From Lachnospiraceae bacterium (GTDB lineage: Bacteria > Bacillota > Clostridia > Lachnospirales > Lachnospiraceae): 53,065 nucleotides of DNA. The stretch lies in contig JAFWIM010000049.1 of the NCBI GenBank assembly GCA_017514845.1, positions 1-53,065 of the forward strand. The letters run 5' to 3'. Positions 17,705 through 26,216 of this stretch are shown in pieces. The notes beneath the pieces are model-generated. The model was not told the DNA's origin. It made no database searches and worked only from the letters and a program-made list of their open reading frames with translations. Each line of letters begins with the position of its first letter. Within the stretch, counting starts at the first letter, position 1. The translations under genes and the position numbers were made by a program.

Positions 17705-18847
17705 TCATTTCCTCCGTCCCTTGCAGTAGGAAATGAAGCCGCGCAGGATCCTCTTATCCTCCGCAGTCATGAACTTCATACGTCCGATTTTTCTCTCCGC
17801 GCTGTCGAAATGATCCGCCAGCACACTCTGCGCGTAGGCCAGGGCGCCGGATTCCTCGAATATCCTCTGCACCTGCTCAATATCCTTGCTGTTTACGTGC
17901 TTCTTGCCGTAATACTGCAGGAGTTCGTCCGTGTACTGAGGCTTCATGGTCCGCACATACATATAGAGGATCGTCTGCTTGTACTCTGCCACATCCGATC
18001 CGACATCCTTTCCCAGGATCTTCGGGTCTGCAAATACTCCCAGGATATCATCCATGATCTGATACGCGATGCCTATGTCGCGCGCGCACCTGTCAAGGGA
18101 GGCCATCTCTTTCTTATCCGCGCCGCCGAGGATCATCCCGAGATGAAGCGGACCGATCACCGAGTAGCCGGCTGTCTTCAGGAAATAAATATCATAGATG
18201 GATTTCTCGAGGAGCTTTGCTCTCTCCTCCTCCCCGATGCCCGGGTCCTGAATCTCATAGGGCAGGACCACGTCGAGAAGCTCGCCCCGGATCGTCTGGA
18301 TGACAATATCGTCAAAATACGAGATCAGCTGCCCCAGTGCCGGGTCGGTGCCGTAGGAGTCGGCGAGGAGTTTATTTGCATAATAAATACCGAGATCGCC
18401 GACACATATGCCGACGGATTTCGCGATCTCCTGTGGCTTCTCAATGCCGGATACCATCCTGATATCGCGCACATCGAGCCGGTGCTCATAGCGCCTGTGG
18501 ACCGTGATCTTACCTCTTCTCTGGGCCGCATTGTCTATGACATCATCGTGGACAAGCACACCCGTCTGGAACATTTCAAATGTCAGCGCGAGCGCGTCGC
18601 TGACCGAAAGATCGAGAAGAGAGGCTCCGCGGGCATTTCGGGCGATCTGATAGCCGAACTCGACGAGCATGCCCCGCAGCATTTTACCGCCCTGATTGAG
18701 ATCCGCCAGGTCCTCCATGAACGGGCGAATAATCGGATTCTCATCCTTTTTGAGTGTCCTGTTAAAGGCCAGCGTCTTCTTTTCCAGCCTCTTAAATGTC
18801 TCCTCGTAGAATTGCCTGAACGCTTCCAGATTTCTGTCTTTTCTCAT
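17705..18847 (-). CDS. Trans-polyprenyl diphosphate synthase
   Basis: This trans-isoprenyl diphosphate synthase makes linear prenyl diphosphates from IPP and an allylic starter. The GGKMLRG substrate motif is at about 53-59, the first Asp-rich motif DDVID at 101-105 and the second at 266 on. The second reads DDILGVFAD, with Gly where many enzymes have Asp. At 380 residues it is longer than the typical 300. It starts 3 bp after uppS, so trans- and cis-prenyltransferases are made from one message. Product chain length cannot be read from sequence; quinone side chain and C15-C20 precursor are both possible. Confidence 0.88.
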   Translation of the reverse strand: MRKDRNLEAFRQFYEETFKRLEKKTLAFNRTLKKDENPIIRPFMEDLADLNQGGKMLRGMLVEFGYQIARNARGASLLDLSVSDALALTFEMFQTGVLVHDDVIDNAAQRRGKITVHRRYEHRLDVRDIRMVSGIEKPQEIAKSVGICVGDLGIYYANKLLADSYGTDPALGQLISYFDDIVIQTIRGELLDVVLPYEIQDPGIGEEERAKLLEKSIYDIYFLKTAGYSVIGPLHLGMILGGADKKEMASLDRCARDIGIAYQIMDDILGVFADPKILGKDVGSDVAEYKQTILYMYVRTMKPQYTDELLQYYGKKHVNSKDIEQVQRIFEESGALAYAQSVLADHFDSAERKIGRMKFMTAEDKRILRGFISYCKGRRK

Positions 18848-18850
18848 CGC

Positions 18851-19555
18851 TTATTTTCCTTTGTTGATTTTGATTGTCTCATAATAGTCCAGAGCGGCCT
18901 TCATATCTTCTTTTGAAAAATCCGGCCAGAGCACATCCGTGAACCATATCTCCGAGTAGACAGTCTGCCACGGGAAAAAGTTGGACAGTCTGCGGTTGCC
19001 GCCGGTGCGGATGACCAGATCTATATCCGGAACTCCGGCCGTGTCAAGATAGCTCTCGAACTCTTTCTCGGTAAGGCTATCCGGGTCGACCTCACCGCGC
19101 GCGGCCTTCTGCGCGTATGCTTTGATCGCGCGCACGATCTCATCCCTGCCGCCGTAGGAGATGGCAATCTGGACAAGAAGGTTGCTGCAGTGCGCGGTCA
19201 TACTCTCGGCCTTGCGGACTGTCTCCATGGATTCGGCATCCAGTCTGGAGAGGTCACCGATGACCTTGATTCGAATATCCCTGCTTATACATGTATCGAT
19301 CTCATCCCTGAAAAATTTTCCCATCAGGTTAAAGAGGCTGGATACCTCCTCGCGGCTCCTCTCCCAGTTCTCCGTCGAGAACGCGTAGACCGTGAGATAC
19401 GGGATTCCTTCGTCCTGGCACCATGTACAAGTGTCCATAAAAGCGTCCAGTCCCTTCTCATGGCCACGCATGACAGATTTGAACATATGCTTCTTCGCCC
19501 ACCTGCGGTTTCCGTCCATGATAACGCCAAGGTGCCTTACTTTGTTTTCAGCCAT
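18851..19555 (-). CDS. uppS: Isoprenyl transferase (undecaprenyl diphosphate synthase family)
   Basis: This cis-prenyltransferase makes the long-chain lipid carrier for cell-wall precursors. Of 234 residues, HLGVIMDGNRRWAKK carries catalytic Asp14 and the diphosphate-binding residues, and AFSTENWERS and RTGGNRRLSNFFPWQ are the other signatures. The last reads RTGGNRR where most enzymes have RTSGEQR. It lies 12 bp after an alpha/beta hydrolase gene and 3 bp before a trans-prenyl synthase gene, not in the common uppS-cdsA-dxr cluster. It could be a shorter-chain (Z)-synthase; UppS is the default call. Confidence 0.9.
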   Translation of the reverse strand: MAENKVRHLGVIMDGNRRWAKKHMFKSVMRGHEKGLDAFMDTCTWCQDEGIPYLTVYAFSTENWERSREEVSSLFNLMGKFFRDEIDTCISRDIRIKVIGDLSRLDAESMETVRKAESMTAHCSNLLVQIAISYGGRDEIVRAIKAYAQKAARGEVDPDSLTEKEFESYLDTAGVPDIDLVIRTGGNRRLSNFFPWQTVYSEIWFTDVLWPDFSKEDMKAALDYYETIKINKGK

Positions 19556-19567
19556 AAGTCTCTCCTT

Positions 19568-20545
19568 TCATTGCTCGGTCGCTGCTTCTTTCCTGTCTGT
19601 ATCCCAACCCGCGAACATATCCTCCATCGCGGCCACATATTTTTCAGTGTCCTTCAGGAACGACATGGCGTGGGTCGCCTCATCCACGAGGCAGATCCTC
19701 CTCGGCGCGCTGCAGGCCTCATAGTTGCGCACACTCATATGAGGCGGGACGAACTTGTCCCAGGTGCCGTGAACAAAGAGGATCGGGATTTTCGCGCTCC
19801 TTAAAATATCCGGCGCATTCTTCTCCCTCAGATCAATGCCTGCAAGCCATTTTGCATACCTGTTGACCATGGGCATCAGCGGGATCGTCGTCCCGTTCAT
19901 GTATGTCTTGGACACATGAACAGCGATATCGTACGGGTTCGTGAAGCCGCAGTCGCAGATGATCCCCTTGACATTGTCCGGCAGCTCCTCACCCTCGGCC
20001 ATAGCGACAGTCGCCCCACCCATGGAGACGCCGTGCAGGTACATCGGCAGATCGCTGCCCGCTTTCTCGTTCATAAAAGCGCACCAGAGGGCAAGATCCT
20101 CACTCTCTCTGATTCCCATCGTGATGTACTTCCCTGCGCTTCTCCTGTGGGCTCTCTGCTCGATCATGAGCACGTTGGAGTCCTTGTGATAGTACTTCAG
20201 GATTCCGGCAAAGTCCTTGTAGCCTGTGCTGTGGTAGCCGTGGACGAGGATCACGTTCCTCACTGCCTCCTCCGAAGCCGGGAGATAGCTTCCCATGAGG
20301 CGGAGCCCGTCACCCGAGGTTATGCTCACATCGGAAAAATCCTGCGCTTCGTTCCAGTGGATCTCCTCGAGATAGCGGTCCTGGAGTTCGGGGGTGGTGT
20401 ATTCCTTGTCTCCGGGCGGGTCATCATCGTAAGTCCCGTGCCGGAGAAGGAATCCCTTGAAAACGTTGTACGCAGCAGCGATCGAGCCTCCCGCGATCAT
20501 TGCGGCGGCGCCGGCGGTTATGCTTCCTAAAATTCTATAGCTCAT
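19568..20545 (-). CDS. Membrane-anchored alpha/beta hydrolase
   Basis: The 325-residue protein begins with a hydrophobic, probably uncleaved anchor (about residues 6-30), followed by an alpha/beta hydrolase domain with the catalytic triad visible: nucleophile Ser in GVSMGG, Asp in HGTWDKFVPP and His in EATHAMS. The oxyanion region is LVHGYHSTG. Relatives are annotated as BAAT/acyl-CoA-type or YqkD/FrsA-like hydrolases; the substrate is unknown. It leads the operon with uppS and the polyprenyl synthase (12 bp to uppS), so a lipid or prenyl-ester role is conceivable but unproven. Confidence 0.8.
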   Translation of the reverse strand: MSYRILGSITAGAAAMIAGGSIAAAYNVFKGFLLRHGTYDDDPPGDKEYTTPELQDRYLEEIHWNEAQDFSDVSITSGDGLRLMGSYLPASEEAVRNVILVHGYHSTGYKDFAGILKYYHKDSNVLMIEQRAHRRSAGKYITMGIRESEDLALWCAFMNEKAGSDLPMYLHGVSMGGATVAMAEGEELPDNVKGIICDCGFTNPYDIAVHVSKTYMNGTTIPLMPMVNRYAKWLAGIDLREKNAPDILRSAKIPILFVHGTWDKFVPPHMSVRNYEACSAPRRICLVDEATHAMSFLKDTEKYVAAMEDMFAGWDTDRKEAATEQ

Positions 20546-20697
20546 GGTTACGTCATCCTTTCATGTCACTGTGGTTCATTCACGCTGTGATGAGCGATGA
20601 TATACTGATCCCCTTGCCTCTTGTCGTTACGATATATAAAGTAAGTATACCATAAGATGGCCTTTTTTTCGAATAATTGTCTATAACAGTGGGGGGA

Positions 20698-20741
20698 AGA
20701 TGGTGCTCTTCTGCCAGTCCATTGATTAGGATACAGCCTGC
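20698..20741 (+). repeat. 44-bp direct repeat flanking repeat copy B
   Basis: This 44-bp segment recurs at 20909-20952 with two mismatches. The second copy is the right arm of palindromic repeat B, so the first is a partial duplication of that element. Confidence 0.75.
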
Positions 20742-20770
20742 AAGGCATGTGTTGGCATTAAGAGCAGCAG

Positions 20771-20960
20771 CAGTTCAGGCAGGCTGTATTGTTCAGGTTT
20801 CGCAGAAGAGCATCCATCTTCGTGAGAAAAACATTGCGCATCCGACTGAGAGATCGCAAAATGTTTGCATTTTGCTAGCTCGAGGGAAGGATGTGCGTTT
20901 TTCGATGAAGATGATGCTCTTCTGCCGGTCCATTGATTAGGATACAGCCTGCCTTAACTG
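20771..20960 (+). repeat. 190-bp palindromic intergenic repeat, copy B
   Basis: Outer arms CAGTTCAGGCAGGCTGTAT (20771 on) and ATACAGCCTGCCTTAACTG (ending 20960) pair with one mismatch. Middle arms GCAGAAGAGCATC/GATGCTCTTCTGC also pair. The core has the same CGACTGAGAGA loop and the same TTTTTCGATGAAGATGATG as copy A, but different paired bases. It lies between the small exporter gene (21025) and the hydrolase gene (20545). Confidence 0.8.
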
Positions 20961-20978
20961 ATACTGCGACAAAAGGAC

Positions 20979-21008
20979 AAAAGGGGCCGCCGCAAAGCGG
21001 CAGCCCCC
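20979..21008 (-). terminator. Terminator downstream of the small exporter gene
   Basis: Arms GGGGCCGCCGC and GCGGCAGCCCC enclose an AAA loop. On the minus strand they are followed by TTTTGTCCTTTT. Same stem family as those at 14336, 32567 and 42335. Confidence 0.8.
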
Positions 21009-21024
21009 GAAGAAACAAATCAAA

Positions 21025-21513
21025 TCACATATGAAAGACCCCATACGAGATGAAGGTCATGATGGTGGCCGCGATCGCGATGCCGAGCAGGATCGCGAGA
21101 GAGGCTTTCTTAATATCGATCTTGAGCAGCGAAGCCGCAAGCGCTCCCGTCCAGCCCCCTGTACCCGGGAGCGGAATGCCCACGAACAGCGTGAGCCCCC
21201 AGAATTCTGCCTTCTGGATACCCTCAGACTTGCCGAGAGCACGCTTTTCGAGCTTTTCGACAATGCCGCCAAAGAGCTTCGTCGGTCTCAGCCAGTCGAA
21301 GATCTTCGTGATAAAAAGCAGAATGAAGGGAATCGGAATAATATTTCCTATAACGGAAAAGAGAATCGCCTCCGACATCGGCAGCATCAGCAGACGGGCG
21401 ACCGGTATGCCGCCTCGCAGCTCGATAAGCGGCAGCATGGACACGACCGCGACGATCGCCTGCGGCGGCAGGAATGAAAGGTGGGCAGCGACCCACTCAG
21501 CAACAACAGTCAA
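21025..21513 (-). CDS. Small multi-drug export family membrane protein
   Basis: The 162-residue protein has about four hydrophobic helices and the pattern of the Sm_multidrug_ex family (PF06695): LPLIELRGGIPVA near residue 30 and LPGTGGWTGALAASLL near 115. The family name comes from weak drug-export evidence; function is poorly established. Translation starts at a TTG with AGGAGG 7 nt upstream. It begins 12 bp after hisC and ends at a strong terminator, so it is the last gene of the aminotransferase operon. Confidence 0.8.
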   Translation of the reverse strand: MTVVAEWVAAHLSFLPPQAIVAVVSMLPLIELRGGIPVARLLMLPMSEAILFSVIGNIIPIPFILLFITKIFDWLRPTKLFGGIVEKLEKRALGKSEGIQKAEFWGLTLFVGIPLPGTGGWTGALAASLLKIDIKKASLAILLGIAIAATIMTFISYGVFHM

Positions 21514-21525
21514 TTAGAAACCTCC

Positions 21526-22581
21526 TTACTGTATCCCCATATCTTCCAGGCACTCGAACAGTCTGTCCATCTGCGCGTCCTTTCCGATCGTGACCCTCAG
21601 ATAATTGCGGATCCTCGGCTTATCGAACCAGCGCACATACACTCCTCTCCTGCGGAGATACTCGTATATGTCCCTAGCCTGCACATCGGGGTGAGACACG
21701 AAAAGGAAATTGGCCGAGGATTCCTCGAACACAAACCCCATGTTGCGGAATCGCTCCATGGCCCATTTCCGCGTCGCGCAGACTTTCGCGCATGTCCTGT
21801 CGAAATGCTCCTTGTCGGAAAGCGCGGCGGCGCCGAGCACGATCGACGGATAATTCATCGTGTAGGAATTAAAACTGTACTTGACATCATTAAGGTACCG
21901 GATCGTCCTCGGAGCAGCCATCGCGTAGCCGATGCGCAGGCCGGCCAGACTTCTCGATTTGGAGAAAGTCTGTGTGATGATCACGTTGTCATACTTATGA
22001 ATGAGCGGCAGAGCGCTCTCCGCGCCGAAATCGACATACGCTTCATCGACAATGACAATCGAATCGGGATTCGCCTTAACGATGTTTTCAATCACTTCGA
22101 TCGGCATGGCAACGCCCGTCGGAGCATTCGGATTGGCGATCACAATGCCGCCGTTTTCCTTAAAATAATCTTCCGGTACGATGTGGAAATTCTCGTCGAG
22201 CGGCTGTGTCTCGTACGGTATCCTCAGCATCTCTGCCCAGACATCATAAAAGCTGTATGTAATATCCGGGAAAAGAACCGGCTTCTCAGAATTAAAAAAG
22301 GTCATGAACAGCATAGCCAGGACATCGTCCGAGCCGACTCCGACAAAGACCATGTCTTTCGGCAGCCCATATGTGTCGGCGATCGCGGACACGAGCAGAT
22401 CTGCTTTCGGGTCCGGGTAGAGCCTGAGCGGTCTAGCCTTCATTTCCCGCAGAGCTTTCGTTACGAGAGGTGACGGCGCGTACGGGTTCTCATTAGTGTT
22501 CAGCTTGACAATATCCTGCTCTTTCGGCTGCTCACCCGGAACATACGGAACTACCCTTCGAACGTTGTTCTCCCAGCTCAT
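21526..22581 (-). CDS. hisC: Histidinol-phosphate aminotransferase-type PLP enzyme
   Basis: This is a fold-type I PLP aminotransferase (351 residues) of the HisC group. The PLP lysine is in TQTFSKSRSLAGLRIGYA, the Asn in NPNAPTGVAM, the Asp in VIVDEAYVDFG, and the N-terminal LNTNENPYAPSP is typical. It would transaminate histidinol phosphate or an aromatic/imidazole 2-oxo acid. No other his genes are in the window, so an alternative amino-acid role is possible. Its ATG overlaps the stop of the upstream aminotransferase gene by 4 nt. Confidence 0.85.
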   Translation of the reverse strand: MSWENNVRRVVPYVPGEQPKEQDIVKLNTNENPYAPSPLVTKALREMKARPLRLYPDPKADLLVSAIADTYGLPKDMVFVGVGSDDVLAMLFMTFFNSEKPVLFPDITYSFYDVWAEMLRIPYETQPLDENFHIVPEDYFKENGGIVIANPNAPTGVAMPIEVIENIVKANPDSIVIVDEAYVDFGAESALPLIHKYDNVIITQTFSKSRSLAGLRIGYAMAAPRTIRYLNDVKYSFNSYTMNYPSIVLGAAALSDKEHFDRTCAKVCATRKWAMERFRNMGFVFEESSANFLFVSHPDVQARDIYEYLRRRGVYVRWFDKPRIRNYLRVTIGKDAQMDRLFECLEDMGIQ

Positions 22582-23765
22582 AGGCCATACTCCTTCGCAA
22601 GTTCCTCAAATCCCGGAAGAGAATTCTTCACCGTCTCATGGGATACGCAGTAGGCAAGGCGTACCCAGCCGGACTTGCCGAAGCTCGAACCCGGCACGAT
22701 CAGAATCTGTTTTTCCTTGGCTTTTGCGACGAAAGCCTTCTCATCGTCCTCCGGGGATTTGAGCCAGAGATAGAAAGCCCCCTGCGGCTCAACAAATGAA
22801 AATCCGGCACGTGAGAGGCCATCCATTAATATCTGCCTGTTCTCGGCGTAGAAGTCCACATCGGTCTTCTCATCAAGGCATCTTGCGACGACCCTCTGCA
22901 TGAGTGACGGTGCGTTGACGAAGCCGAGAATGCGATTGGCGACATTTGCACCTGATATCATATCCGAGAAATCATCGATCTCCGACGGGAAGCAAAGCCA
23001 CCCGATACGCTCGCCCGGCAGGGAGAGTGACTTGCTGTAGGAGTAGCCGACGACTGTGTTCCTGTACAGGCTCGGAATCCACGGGACTTCGTAATCGCCG
23101 TACACGATCTCGCGGTACGGTTCGTCGGAGAAAATGAAGATCGGATGCCCGAACTCACTCTGCTTCTCCTCAAGGAGATCGGCAACTGCCATGAGTGACT
23201 CCCTAGAATACACAACGCCTGTGGGGTTGTTCGGTGAGTTGATAATGACGGCTTTTGTCCTCTCGGTCACATTGGCGGCCAGCGCTTCCACATCCGGCTG
23301 GAATGTCCGTGCGTCACACGGGATCTCAACGAGCTTTCCATCGTAGTTGCCCACATAGGAGCGATACTCAGTAAAGTACGGGCTGAATGTGATGACTTCA
23401 TCGCCCGGGTTCAGGATCGTCTTCATAAAGACATTCATGCCGCCGGCAGCGCCGACGATCATAAGGAGATTCTCAGCGCTGTAGGATGTTCCGTAAAGAC
23501 CGTTCAGATGCCGGGCAATCGTTCCGCGCACGTCCTCATAGCCGGAATTGCTCATATAACCGTGGACCATCAGCGAATCCTCATTCTCGAGAATATCATA
23601 GACAGCCTCCTTGACTTTTGCCGGAGCCAGGACATTGGGGTTTCCGAGGCTGAAATCGTACACATGGTCAGCGCCGTAAATGGCGGCCATCTTCTTTCCC
23701 TCCTCGAACATAGCGCGAATGACCGAGCTGTTCTTAACGTAACCCTTCATCTTCTCTGATATCAT
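22578..23765 (-). CDS. Aspartate-type PLP aminotransferase
   Basis: The 395-residue enzyme is of the class I/II aminotransferase fold. The PLP lysine is in VGYSYSKSLSLPGERIGW, with INSPNNPTGVVYS and FIFSDEPYREIVY as cofactor and substrate motifs and a C-terminal substrate Arg in GSSFGKSGWVRLAYC. It resembles clostridial aspartate/aromatic aminotransferases that open with SEKMKGYVKNSS. Substrate is not decidable from sequence. Start follows GAGGAGG. It is translationally coupled to the hisC-type gene downstream. Confidence 0.85.
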   Translation of the reverse strand: MISEKMKGYVKNSSVIRAMFEEGKKMAAIYGADHVYDFSLGNPNVLAPAKVKEAVYDILENEDSLMVHGYMSNSGYEDVRGTIARHLNGLYGTSYSAENLLMIVGAAGGMNVFMKTILNPGDEVITFSPYFTEYRSYVGNYDGKLVEIPCDARTFQPDVEALAANVTERTKAVIINSPNNPTGVVYSRESLMAVADLLEEKQSEFGHPIFIFSDEPYREIVYGDYEVPWIPSLYRNTVVGYSYSKSLSLPGERIGWLCFPSEIDDFSDMISGANVANRILGFVNAPSLMQRVVARCLDEKTDVDFYAENRQILMDGLSRAGFSFVEPQGAFYLWLKSPEDDEKAFVAKAKEKQILIVPGSSFGKSGWVRLAYCVSHETVKNSLPGFEELAKEYGL

Positions 23766-23860
23766 AATAAAGCCTCCTCATATATTCACGCCTCTTGGGT
23801 TCTCCCCGCGAGGCGCGCGTTCCGCATGCAGCCATGCGGGCATCCGGTCATATGGCCGGT

Positions 23861-25084
23861 TTATTCCACAACGATTTTTCTGAAATTCTTCTTGCCGCGA
23901 CGAACAATAAAGTCATCACCCGCAATATCGTCCTTAGTGAACTTGGCGAAAACGTCTGTCACTTTGGCATCGTTGACCGCGACACCGTTCTGCGAGATCG
24001 CACGGCGGGCTTCGCCGTTAGATGTCACAAGGCCTGCCTTGACAAGCAGGGCGATCATTCCGATCTCGCCATTTTCAAAGTCATCATCGTGAAGGACTGT
24101 CGTCGGGATATCAGCCTTGGCTCCGCCGCCGAAAAGGGCTCTCGCGGCGTCCTGGGCTTTCTGTGCTTCCTCCTCGCCGTGGACAAGCTTTGTCAGCTCG
24201 AACGCGAGTATCTCCTTGGCCTTGTTGAGCTCCGCTCCTTCCCACTTATCCATCGCGTCGATTTCCTCGAGCGGAAGGAATGTGAGCATGCGGATGCACT
24301 TTAATACGTCGCTGTCGGCGACATTTCTCCAGTACTGGTAGAACTCATACGGAGAGGTCTTGTTCGGATCGAGCCATACAGCGCCGCTGGCTGTCTTGCC
24401 CATCTTCTTTCCCTCAGAGTTCAGGAGAAGCGTGATCGTCATGGCGTGAGCGTCCTTGCCGAGCTTTCTGCGGATAAGTTCCGTGCCGGCCAGCATGTTG
24501 GACCACTGATCATCGCCGCCGAACTGGAAATTGCAGCCGTAATCCTGGTACAGTCTGAAGAAGTCGTAAGCCTGCATAATCATGTAGTTGAATTCAAGGA
24601 ATGTAAGGCCCTTTTCCATTCTCTGCTTGTAGCACTCGGCCGTGAGCATACGGTTAACGGAGAAGTGGGCACCGACTTCGCGCAGGAAGTCAATGTAGTT
24701 GAGATCAAGCAACCAGTCTGCGTTATTCACCATGATGGCCTTGTCATCGGAAAAGTCGATAAAACGGCTCATCTGGACCTTGAAACAGTCGATATTGTGC
24801 TGAATCGTCTCTTTTGTGAGGACCTTTCTGAGGTCCTGTCTGCCGGACGGATCGCCGATCATGCCGGTGCCGCCGCCGAGAAGTGCGATCGGCTTGTTGC
24901 CTGCCATCTGAAGTCTCTTCATGAGGCAGAGCGCCATGAAATGGCCTACATGAAGGCTGTCCGCTGTCGGGTCAAAGCCGATATAGAACGTGGCCTTGCC
25001 GGAATTGATCAGTTCTCTCACCTGGTCCTCGTCGGTCACCTGGGCGAGCAGTCCTCTTGCCTTCAGTTCTTCGTAAATCTGCAT
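23861..25084 (-). CDS. tyrS: Tyrosyl-tRNA synthetase
   Basis: This class I synthetase charges tRNA-Tyr. In its 407 residues the HIGH motif is HVGH (about 45-48), the KMSKS loop is KMGKT (about 228), and the tyrosine pocket shows FDPTADSL and YMIMQAYDF. The C-terminal S4 RNA-binding domain begins near residue 340 ([22 protein letters not shown]). The start is preceded by AGAGGAG. A promoter and a roughly 160-nt structured leader lie upstream, without the T-box elements usual for tyrS in Firmicutes. Confidence 0.96.
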   Translation of the reverse strand: MQIYEELKARGLLAQVTDEDQVRELINSGKATFYIGFDPTADSLHVGHFMALCLMKRLQMAGNKPIALLGGGTGMIGDPSGRQDLRKVLTKETIQHNIDCFKVQMSRFIDFSDDKAIMVNNADWLLDLNYIDFLREVGAHFSVNRMLTAECYKQRMEKGLTFLEFNYMIMQAYDFFRLYQDYGCNFQFGGDDQWSNMLAGTELIRRKLGKDAHAMTITLLLNSEGKKMGKTASGAVWLDPNKTSPYEFYQYWRNVADSDVLKCIRMLTFLPLEEIDAMDKWEGAELNKAKEILAFELTKLVHGEEEAQKAQDAARALFGGGAKADIPTTVLHDDDFENGEIGMIALLVKAGLVTSNGEARRAISQNGVAVNDAKVTDVFAKFTKDDIAGDDFIVRRGKKNFRKIVVE

Positions 25085-25246
25085 CGTTTTTTCTCCTCTA
25101 TATATAGTCTCCGGGCTCCTTAGCTCATAAGCGGATCCATAACTCCGCCGATGCGCCGAAGCCTTAATGGGTATCGACCGACTTCATGTGCCAAGGCAAC
25201 GGTCAATTGCGCACGGTAAACTTACTCGTACGCATGTCTGCGTGAT
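25085..25246 (-). ncRNA. Structured 5' leader of tyrS, class not recognised
   Basis: Three hairpins are visible on the minus strand: a 12-bp stem with one bulge at 25208-25234 (arms TGCGTACG/CGTGCGCA plus GTAA/TTAC), a GACCG/CGGTC stem at 25176-25204, and a GCGGA/TCCGC stem at 25131-25148 just before the ribosome site. I find no T-box sequence (GGGTGG...ACCGCG) and no U-tract terminator. It could be a translational regulator or simply a stable leader. Confidence 0.5.
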
Positions 25247-25275
25247 AGTATAACCAAAAGAAAAGCCAAAATCAA
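25247..25275 (-). promoter_or_regulatory. Sigma-A promoter of tyrS
   Basis: TTGATT and TATACT are separated by exactly 17 nt on the minus strand. Transcription would start about 155 nt before the tyrS ATG. Confidence 0.75.
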
Positions 25276-25283
25276 GAATACCG

Positions 25284-25889
25284 TCAGTTAAATAAATATG
25301 CAAATGGATCTTCTTCCGACATAAAACGCTCAATGTGGTAAGCCAGCTGCGCCGCGACGGTCTCCTCCTTAAGAATCCTTCTTGCTTCCGCGCGGTCTAT
25401 GAGAATGGCTTCGATCTCCTCGTTCTCTTCGAGATACTTTTTGGATGTCTCCCCGCTAATATAGCCGTAGACACATGCGCAGCTCTCGTCTGTCATGCCG
25501 ACAGTCGTAAAACGCGGCGCTTCGAACATTGGATCCACGTCGATCGGCGTGAGCGTCAGTCCTGTCTCCTCATGGACCTCCCTGACTGCTGCCTCCCTGT
25601 AGGATTCGCCCTCATCGACAAGTCCCGCCGGGAACTCATAAATGAATCCGTCAATAGGGTAGCGGTACTGGCGGATGACCAGCACTCTCTGCTTATCCTC
25701 CGTGATCGCGTAAATTATGACTCCGTCGGGCTTATTCACATGCGTGACGCACATGAGATCTTCCGGCTTCTCAGCGCGGGAGGCGACAAAATACTTGCTT
25801 GTCTTTCCGGTCTTTCTCGTTGTTATAAGCTCGTACATGTTGAGAAATCTGTTCTTTGTCTGCTGATGTATCTCATTGATAATTCCCAT
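25284..25889 (-). CDS. NUDIX hydrolase (ADP-ribose pyrophosphatase-like)
   Basis: The 201-residue protein carries a full NUDIX box, Gly-x5-Glu-x7-ArgGluValHisGluGluThrGly, at about residues 93-115 (starts GLVDEGE, ends REVHEETGL). The preceding VIRQYRYPIDGFIYEFPAG is typical of ADP-sugar pyrophosphatases, which cleave nucleoside diphosphate sugars with Mg2+. A helpful start is AAGGAG before ATG at 25889. No operon partner is clear, and the substrate remains inferred. Confidence 0.85.
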   Translation of the reverse strand: MGIINEIHQQTKNRFLNMYELITTRKTGKTSKYFVASRAEKPEDLMCVTHVNKPDGVIIYAITEDKQRVLVIRQYRYPIDGFIYEFPAGLVDEGESYREAAVREVHEETGLTLTPIDVDPMFEAPRFTTVGMTDESCACVYGYISGETSKKYLEENEEIEAILIDRAEARRILKEETVAAQLAYHIERFMSEEDPFAYLFN

Positions 25890-26216
25890 CTCTTACTCCT
25901 TTACATGTTTGACCATCATCAAGAACGCCTCGGCGTTCTTGCCGCGCCGCGCAAAGTGCGAAGCACCTTCATCATTGCGCGGCTGCGATCCGCCGTGCTT
26001 CTGATTCTCTGTTCCGTTTAGTGAACCCCGGCTCACCAAGGTATGCTGCCGTGAGCTCAGTTACATCAAAAGGGCCGCCGGTCCGGAACGGCACATGGTT
26101 CCGGTTGGTATACACCGCCCTGTGTCATGCCGCTCCGGAGCCCTGGCAGCCCCGCAAATTATCTCAAATATCTTTTGTATATATCAGGCGGCTGTGTGAT
26201 CGATTCATTCACCCGC
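25890..26216. other. 327-bp gap with hairpins and one doubtful small frame
   Basis: Just upstream of the NUDIX gene is a perfect hairpin, AAGAACGCC/GGCGTTCTT (25921-25940), followed by paired GCCGCGC/GCGCGGC. A near-identical hairpin (GGAACGCC/GGCGTTCC) occurs near 42380. No U-tract follows on the minus strand. A short minus-strand reading frame (25972-26115) is listed separately. Nothing else recognisable. Confidence 0.4.
25972..26115 (-). CDS. Possible 47-residue protein or gene remnant
   Basis: A GTG-initiated frame encodes a peptide containing FRTGGPFDVTEL, AAYLGEPGFTKRNRE and SEARRIAAAQ. The composition and amphipathic C-terminal end look protein-like rather than random, but there is no clear ribosome site. 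The frame is closed 5 residues upstream of the GTG. It could be the tail of a decayed gene. No family recognised. Confidence 0.2.
   Translation of the reverse strand: MYTNRNHVPFRTGGPFDVTELTAAYLGEPGFTKRNRESEARRIAAAQ

Noticed and set aside
17678-18916. 412-codon plus-strand frame opposite the polyprenyl synthase gene
   Set aside because: A shadow frame: the minus strand has all prenyl-synthase motifs; this one has none and a Leu/His/Arg-rich composition typical of antisense translation.
21481-22473. 330-codon plus-strand frame opposite hisC
   Set aside because: Same reason: antisense to a gene with a full PLP motif set.
25085-25246. T-box riboswitch before tyrS
   Set aside because: The conserved T-box sequence and antiterminator bulge are not present, nor is a terminator with a U-tract.
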